The position numbers were made by a program, and so were the translations under genes. The notes under the pieces were generated by a model that searched no databases, was not told where the DNA came from, and saw only the letters and a list, made by a program, of their open reading frames with translations. A DNA stretch of 64,000 nt from Flavobacteriaceae bacterium MAR_2010_72 (GTDB lineage: Bacteria; Bacteroidota; Bacteroidia; Flavobacteriales; Flavobacteriaceae). Positions within the stretch are counted from its first letter, which is position 1, and the number at the start of each line of letters is the position of its first letter. Below, in pieces: positions 59,023 to 64,000 of the stretch. The stretch spans positions 868,001-932,000 of the forward strand of contig QXCW01000002.1 in the NCBI GenBank assembly GCA_003550275.1. Direction: 5' to 3'.

Positions 59023-61209
59023 ATGTCAACACTTAGATTTCACGCAATTAAGGAAACTCTTACAAGAAAACAGGTCTCAATTAGCGAAAATGGGCGTCGT
59101 TCGTCAATTTTTGGGTTAAATGTGTTCAATGAAACAGCCATGAGACAGTACTTAACAAAAGAAGCATTGGAAAGTATTACTGACGCGGTTAATAAGGGCG
59201 ACAAAATAAATAGGGTTATTGCAGATCATATTTCAACAGGTATGAAAGAGTGGGCCATCTCTAAAGGTGCAACCCATTATACACATTGGTTTCAGCCTTT
59301 AACTGGTGCTACCGCCGAAAAGCATGATGCTTTTTTTGAGCCTGTTGGTGATGGACAGGCGATTGAAAAGTTTGGTGGTGGACAATTAGTGCAACAGGAA
59401 CCGGATGCATCGAGTTTTCCAAGTGGGGGTATAAGAAATACATTTGAAGCACGAGGTTATACCGCTTGGGATCCTACGTCACCAGCTTTTGTTTTTGGGA
59501 CTACACTTTGTATTCCTACTGTCTTCGTTTCATATACGGGTGAAGCATTGGATTATAAAACACCATTATTAAGGGCCTTACAAGCTGTGGATAGCGCTGC
59601 AGTAGCCGTATGTAAATATTTTGATAAGAATGTTAGAAAGGTTAATGCATCTTTAGGATGGGAACAGGAATATTTCCTAATTGATAGTGCTTTGGCGTTA
59701 TCGAGACCAGATATCGTTTTAACGGGTAGAACTTTGCTAGGCCATTCCCCAGCTAAAGGTCAACAACTTGACGACCATTATTTTGGGTCCATTCCGAACC
59801 GTGCGATGCAATACATTCGAGATTTAGAGAACGAATGTATGCTTTTGGGAATTCCAGTGAAAACTAGACATAATGAGGTGGCACCCAATCAATTTGAATT
59901 GGCGCCTATTTATGAAGAAGCCAATTTAGCGGTAGATCATAATTCACTATTAATGGATGTAATGAGCAAAATTGCCGAACGCCATAATTTTAAAGTTTTA
60001 TTTCATGAAAAGCCATTTGCGGGTGTTAATGGGTCAGGAAAACATAACAATTGGAGTTTAAGCACCGATACTGGAGTGAACCTATTAAGTCCGGGTAAAA
60101 CCCCTATGAGTAATCTTCAGTTCCTCACGTTTTTCATCAATACCATTAAGGCGGTACATGAGAATGAAGAGTTATTAAGAGCAGCGATAGCATCGGCAAG
60201 CAACGATCATCGTTTGGGTGCTAACGAGGCGCCACCAGCTATTATTTCTGTTTTTATTGGAGGACAACTTACCAATGTGTTAAATGAGCTCGAAAATGTA
60301 ACAACAGGTAAATTGTCTCCTGAAGAGAAAACAGACTTAAAACTTAATGTTGTAGGCAAGATTCCAGAAATCCTTTTGGATAATACCGATAGGAATAGAA
60401 CGTCTCCATTTGCCTTCACTGGAAATAAATTTGAATTTAGAGCGGTTGGTTCTAAAGCCAATTGTGCTAATCCCATGACCGTTCTAAATACAATTGTCGC
60501 AAAGCAGCTTATAGATTTTAAAGAAGAAGTTGATGCCCTGATTGATAAAAAAGGAATGAAAAAGGATGATGCGGTGTTTAATGTATTACGTGAATATATT
60601 AAGAAATCAAAAAACATCTTGTTTGAAGGCAATGGTTATAGCGATGAATGGCAAAAAGAAGCTAAAAAACGAGGCTTAAGTAACAATAAAACAACTCCAG
60701 AAGCTTTAAAAGCTAAAATATCGACAAAGGCATTGGATCTTTTCGAGTCGTTGGGCGTGATGAATAAAATAGAATCTAAAGCACGTTACGAAATAGAAAT
60801 GGAAGAGTATGTGTTGCGAATTCAAATTGAAGGTCGTGTTTTAGGTGATGTGGCACGCAACCATGTAATTCCAACCGCGGTTCGCTATCAAAATATCCTG
60901 ATAGAGAATGTTAAAGGACTCAAGGAAATTTATGGAGATGCCTTCAAAACTTTAGCCAAGGAACAATTGAATCTCATTGAAGAAATCTCAAAACACATTG
61001 AATCCATCAATTCCAACGTCACAAAAATGACTAATGAACGCAAAAAAGCAAATGCAATTGAAGATATTGAGAAAAAAGCGCTTTCGTATTGTCACAAGGT
61101 GAAACCATTATTTGATGAAATTCGCTACCACAGTGATAAACTTGAGTTACTCATTGATGATGAATTGTGGCCCTTAACTAAATATCGAGAACTACTCTTT
61201 ACAAAGTAA
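59023..61209 (+). CDS. glnN: type III glutamine synthetase
   Basis: A 728-residue GSIII enzyme (glutamate + NH3 + ATP to glutamine). The core has HYTHWFQPLTGATAEKHDAF, EQEYFLID, NQFELAPI, and GSGKHNNWSLST; the end is the long GSIII C-terminal domain with EEISKHIESINSN-like helices. GSIII is frequent in Bacteroidota and about 700-730 residues. Divergent from the GSII-like gene; the PurM gene follows. Confidence 0.95.
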   Translation: MSTLRFHAIKETLTRKQVSISENGRRSSIFGLNVFNETAMRQYLTKEALESITDAVNKGDKINRVIADHISTGMKEWAISKGATHYTHWFQPLTGATAEKHDAFFEPVGDGQAIEKFGGGQLVQQEPDASSFPSGGIRNTFEARGYTAWDPTSPAFVFGTTLCIPTVFVSYTGEALDYKTPLLRALQAVDSAAVAVCKYFDKNVRKVNASLGWEQEYFLIDSALALSRPDIVLTGRTLLGHSPAKGQQLDDHYFGSIPNRAMQYIRDLENECMLLGIPVKTRHNEVAPNQFELAPIYEEANLAVDHNSLLMDVMSKIAERHNFKVLFHEKPFAGVNGSGKHNNWSLSTDTGVNLLSPGKTPMSNLQFLTFFINTIKAVHENEELLRAAIASASNDHRLGANEAPPAIISVFIGGQLTNVLNELENVTTGKLSPEEKTDLKLNVVGKIPEILLDNTDRNRTSPFAFTGNKFEFRAVGSKANCANPMTVLNTIVAKQLIDFKEEVDALIDKKGMKKDDAVFNVLREYIKKSKNILFEGNGYSDEWQKEAKKRGLSNNKTTPEALKAKISTKALDLFESLGVMNKIESKARYEIEMEEYVLRIQIEGRVLGDVARNHVIPTAVRYQNILIENVKGLKEIYGDAFKTLAKEQLNLIEEISKHIESINSNVTKMTNERKKANAIEDIEKKALSYCHKVKPLFDEIRYHSDKLELLIDDELWPLTKYRELLFTK

Positions 61210-61220
61210 AGAACAATCCT

Positions 61221-61228
61221 TATTTTTG
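61221..61228 (+). promoter_or_regulatory. -7 promoter element (TATTTTTG) of the PurM-like gene
   Basis: Exact consensus followed by CA, 16 nt before the ATG at 61245; TTT 20 nt upstream could be -33. Confidence 0.6.
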
Positions 61229-61244
61229 CAATTCAAAGCCAGTT

Positions 61245-62423
61245 ATGAGTCAAGATATAAGTAAACGGTATGCACAGCGCGGGGTTTCGGCTTCAAAAGA
61301 AGATGTTCACAACGCCATAAAGCATATTGATAAAGGACTATTTCCTAAAGCCTTTTGTAAAATCGTTCCTGATTATCTAACCCATGATGATGAGTATTGC
61401 CTCATCATGCATGCCGATGGTGCTGGAACCAAAAGTTCATTGGCCTATATGTATTGGAAAGAAACAGGAGATGTTTCAGTATGGAAAGGTATAGCACAAG
61501 ATGCCTTGATTATGAATATTGACGACTTGCTTTGTGTTGGTGCTACCGATCATATTCTATTATCTTCAACCATTGGTAGAAATAAAAATTTAATTCCTGG
61601 AGAAGTTATTTCGGCTATCATAAATGGTACGGAAGAATTGATTTCAGAGCTTGAAAAGTTTGGAGTCACTATTCATTCCACTGGTGGTGAAACAGCCGAT
61701 GTAGGCGATTTGGTGCGAACCATTATTGTTGATTCTACGGTAACCGCCCGAATGAAGCGCAGCGATGTGATTGACAATGCTAACATTAAACCAGGAGATG
61801 TGATTGTTGGTTTGGCATCATTTGGTCAGGCAACGTATGAAAGGGCATACAATGGCGGTATGGGTAGTAATGGATTAACTTCGGCTAGACATGATGTGTT
61901 TCATAATTATTTAGCTGAAAAATTCCCTGAAAGTTTCGATGCTGCTGTGCCAAAGGATTTGGTGTATTCTGGTCAAGTAAAATTGACAGATACTGTTGAA
62001 AATTCGCCGATTGATGCAGGAAAGTTGGTGCTTTCACCAACACGTACCTATGCGCCAATCATCAAACAAATACTTTCAAAATTTAATAAGGAAAGCATTC
62101 ACGGTATGGTGCATTGCAGTGGAGGTGCACAAACAAAGATTCTTCATTTTATTGACGATTTACACATTATAAAAGATAACTTATTTCCAATACCTCCATT
62201 ATTTAAACTAATCCAAGAGCAGTCCAAAACCGATTGGAAAGAAATGTATCAAGTGTTCAATTGTGGTCACCGAATGGAGCTTTATGTTTCACCAGAAATT
62301 GCCGAAGATATCATCAACATTTCCAAATCGTTTAATGTTGATGCGCAACTAATAGGTAGGGTAGAAGCCTCTACATCAAAAAAGCTGACGATATCCAGTG
62401 AGTTTGGTGAGTTCACATATTAA
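61245..62423 (+). CDS. purM: phosphoribosylformylglycinamidine cyclo-ligase (PurM) type enzyme
   Basis: A 392-residue AIR synthase family enzyme: YAQRGVSASKEDVHNAI, then HADGAGTKSSLAYMY, NIDDLLCVGATDHILLS, HSTGGETADVGDLVRT, and the C-terminal GMVHCSGGAQTKI and NCGHRMELYV. Bacteroidota PurM proteins have this slightly divergent form; a PurM-superfamily relative cannot be fully excluded. Its stop overlaps by 4 nt that of the opposing small membrane-protein gene. Confidence 0.9.
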   Translation: MSQDISKRYAQRGVSASKEDVHNAIKHIDKGLFPKAFCKIVPDYLTHDDEYCLIMHADGAGTKSSLAYMYWKETGDVSVWKGIAQDALIMNIDDLLCVGATDHILLSSTIGRNKNLIPGEVISAIINGTEELISELEKFGVTIHSTGGETADVGDLVRTIIVDSTVTARMKRSDVIDNANIKPGDVIVGLASFGQATYERAYNGGMGSNGLTSARHDVFHNYLAEKFPESFDAAVPKDLVYSGQVKLTDTVENSPIDAGKLVLSPTRTYAPIIKQILSKFNKESIHGMVHCSGGAQTKILHFIDDLHIIKDNLFPIPPLFKLIQEQSKTDWKEMYQVFNCGHRMELYVSPEIAEDIINISKSFNVDAQLIGRVEASTSKKLTISSEFGEFTY

Positions 62424-62707
62424 ATAAATTCCTTTATGAGCATCAAATAAATGCTCATAATGATGACATCTATAATATATAAGAAGCTAAACAATTTAAA
62501 TTCTGAAATCCCTAACGATTTAAAAGGCGCTAGTTTTTGCTCGGCGCCACTTTGAATGACATAAAATCTTGCAAAAATGGCTAAAAATAGCTTTGCAATA
62601 AACGCCTGAAAAAGTAAAGGGTTAAAGAAGGTAATAACAATATTGGCCAGAAATGACCAAAGGAAGAGCGGTTTGTAAAATAGAATTATGGCCTCAAAGC
62701 GTTGCAT
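62420..62707 (-). CDS. small hypothetical membrane protein
   Basis: A 95-residue protein with three hydrophobic segments (about 6-28, 33-52, 72-92) and a polar loop (SGAEQKLAPFKSLGISEFK). No family recognised. Convergent with purM (4-nt overlap); its 5' side diverges from prfA. Confidence 0.65.
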   Translation of the reverse strand: MQRFEAIILFYKPLFLWSFLANIVITFFNPLLFQAFIAKLFLAIFARFYVIQSGAEQKLAPFKSLGISEFKLFSFLYIIDVIIMSIYLMLIKEFI

Positions 62708-62792
62708 AATAGTATTAAACGGCTTTTTGTTTAAATTATTTTCAGTTTCTAATTGTATTCCATTGGCCAGATTAAAAATTCATAAAATATTG

Positions 62793-62800
62793 TATTTTTG
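62793..62800 (+). promoter_or_regulatory. -7 promoter element (TATTTTTG) of prfA
   Basis: Exact TAnnTTTG followed by C, 21 nt before the ATG at 62822. Confidence 0.6.
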
Positions 62801-62821
62801 CCACACAATTTAAACAGCTAA

Positions 62822-63898
62822 ATGTTAGAGAAATTACAAATAATAAAACAACGATTTGATGAGGTCAGCGATTTGATCATCCAGCCAGATATCATTACAG
62901 ATCAAAAACGATATGTGTCCTTGAATAAAGAGTACAAGGACTTAAAGGTATTGGTAGATAAACGAAACGAATATAAGGAGTTGTTGGACAATATTTCGGA
63001 GGCTGAAGATATTATATCTGAAGGTGGAGACCCAGAAATGGTGGAAATGGCCAAAATGCAATATGAAGAAGCCAAGGCCCAAATTCCTAAATTAGAAGAT
63101 GAGATCAAGTTTTTATTGATTCCAAGAGATCCTGAAGATACTAAAAATGCTGTTGTTGAGTTACGTGCTGGAACCGGTGGTGATGAAGCCAGTATTTTTG
63201 CTGGAGATTTGTTCAGAATGTATTCAAAATATTGTGAAAGTAAAGGGTGGAAAGTAGATGTCATCGATTATAGCGAAGGTACCAATGGCGGATTTAAAGA
63301 AATTCAATTTGAAGTGAGTGGAGAAGATGTCTACGGAACTTTAAAATTTGAAGCTGGCGTACATCGTGTGCAGCGTGTTCCACAAACCGAAACCCAAGGT
63401 CGCGTGCATACTAGTGCTGCCACTTGTATGGTTTTTCCGGAGGCTGAAGAATTTGATGTAGAAATAAACCCCAAAGATGTCCGTATTGATTTTTTCTGTT
63501 CATCAGGTCCTGGTGGGCAATCTGTAAATACCACCTATTCGGCGGTGCGTTTAACGCATATTCCAACAGGTTTGGTGGCCCAATGTCAAGATCAAAAGTC
63601 ACAACATAAAAACAAGGAAAAGGCCTTTAGGGTATTGCGTTCACGTTTATATGACATGGAATTGGAAAAGAAAAATGCCGAGGATGCTGCTAAACGTGGC
63701 ACTATGGTAACCTCGGGTGACCGAAGTGCTAAAATTAGAACTTATAATTATCCCCAAGGACGGGTCACTGATCATAGAATTGGATTGACTTTATACGATT
63801 TATCTAATATTGTAAATGGTGACATTCAAAAAATAATAGACGAATTAATGCTTGCCGAGAACACTCAAAAGTTAAAAGCCAGTGACGATGTAATTTAA
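62822..63898 (+). CDS. prfA: peptide chain release factor 1
   Basis: A 358-residue class I release factor reading UAA and UAG. It has the GGQ motif in [20 protein letters not shown], the tripeptide-anticodon region [19 protein letters not shown] just before it, and the C-terminal [20 protein letters not shown]. The PxT anticodon is PQT (in RVPQTETQ). Followed by a terminator and pyrF. Confidence 0.97.
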   Translation: MLEKLQIIKQRFDEVSDLIIQPDIITDQKRYVSLNKEYKDLKVLVDKRNEYKELLDNISEAEDIISEGGDPEMVEMAKMQYEEAKAQIPKLEDEIKFLLIPRDPEDTKNAVVELRAGTGGDEASIFAGDLFRMYSKYCESKGWKVDVIDYSEGTNGGFKEIQFEVSGEDVYGTLKFEAGVHRVQRVPQTETQGRVHTSAATCMVFPEAEEFDVEINPKDVRIDFFCSSGPGGQSVNTTYSAVRLTHIPTGLVAQCQDQKSQHKNKEKAFRVLRSRLYDMELEKKNAEDAAKRGTMVTSGDRSAKIRTYNYPQGRVTDHRIGLTLYDLSNIVNGDIQKIIDELMLAENTQKLKASDDVI

Positions 63899-63903
63899 AA
63901 ACC

Positions 63904-63925
63904 AAGCCTCTTTTGAGGCTTTTTT
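63904..63925 (+). terminator. prfA terminator
   Basis: AAGCCTC-TTTT-GAGGCTT hairpin (7 bp) followed by T residues, 7 nt before pyrF. Confidence 0.8.
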
Positions 63926-63931
63926 CATAGT

Positions 63932-64000
63932 ATGACAACACAACAGCTTACCCAGCAAATCAAAGAAAAAAAGTCATTCCTCTGTATTGGATTGGATGTA
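63932..64000 (+). CDS. pyrF: orotidine 5'-phosphate decarboxylase, N-terminal part (cut by window edge)
   Basis: The last 23 codons of the window read MTTQQLTQQIKEKKSFLCIG then LDV, the usual opening of the longer (PyrF type 2) OMP decarboxylases, where SFLCIGLDV is the first barrel strand. The gene continues past the right edge. Only a short part is visible, so the call is moderate. Confidence 0.75.
   Translation, partial: MTTQQLTQQIKEKKSFLCIGLDV

Overview
The window is AT-rich chromosomal DNA of a member of the Flavobacteriaceae (phylum Bacteroidota), probably marine; genus cannot be fixed by reading. The evidence is: type IX secretion (T9SS) C-terminal sorting domains of types A and B, a fused SecDF, type III glutamine synthetase, DUF2911, DUF4293, DUF1599 and BT_3928-like proteins, a Rho with a long low-complexity insertion, and start regions that lack Shine-Dalgarno sequences but carry the Bacteroidota -7 element TAnnTTTG. 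I see no insertion sequence, prophage, CRISPR array, rRNA or attachment site; this is core genome with accessory patches.

Layout. 1-5.0 kb: a minus-strand block (5' end of an RluF-type pseudouridine synthase, alpha/beta hydrolase, cupin, YitT, lipoprotein, HerA-like ATPase) followed by an exported RidA. 5.1-8.3 kb: queE, a DUF2911 protein and asnB. 8.4-11.7 kb: a membrane-anchored AraC-type regulator with two secreted proteins, one carrying a T9SS tag. 12.1-20.2 kb: gyrB, an outer-membrane-like protein, mdh, a small SecD-like protein and secDF. 20.4-26.1 kb: an ATP-grasp/GNAT pair, DUF192 lipoprotein, lgt, yidD with a duplicated 3' end, cysS and folE. 26.4-33.5 kb: a 1,457-residue T9SS type B surface protein, a FadL-like porin and a Ser/Arg/Asn-rich lipoprotein. 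33.6-42.8 kb: proS, tRNA-Glu with rpsT, rho, DUF4293, a phosphoesterase, truA, an ABC exporter, cdaA and folP. 42.9-48.3 kb: a co-oriented run DUF1599, BT_3928-like, ABC permease, TlpA-like, tpiA, prmA, clpS. 48.3-53.5 kb: a sulfane-sulfur module. 53.6-56.6 kb: tRNA-Arg, small proteins and a BlaI/M56 sensor pair. 56.8-64 kb: a Ca2+/Na+ antiporter, two unlike glutamine synthetases back to back, a PurM-like enzyme, prfA and the start of pyrF.

How parts work together. The sulfane-sulfur module joins a Crp/Fnr-type regulator, a split YeeE/YedE transporter, a TauE-type exporter and a CstB-like persulfide dioxygenase-rhodanese, plus an MFS carrier. Two Crp-like palindromes lie at nearly the same distance upstream of the two -7 elements of this module, suggesting direct activation by the neighbouring regulator. 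The blaI-M56 pair has two tandem palindromes over its promoter, fitting autorepression. The protein beside secDF matches the SecD periplasmic region in length and pattern and is the most novel-looking single gene. The rest is housekeeping: translation (cysS, proS, prfA, rpsT, truA, prmA), replication and transcription (gyrB, rho), central and nitrogen metabolism (mdh, tpiA, asnB, two glutamine synthetases), folate and queuosine (folE, folP, queE) and c-di-AMP (cdaA). All functional calls come from motifs and recall of families, not from searches.
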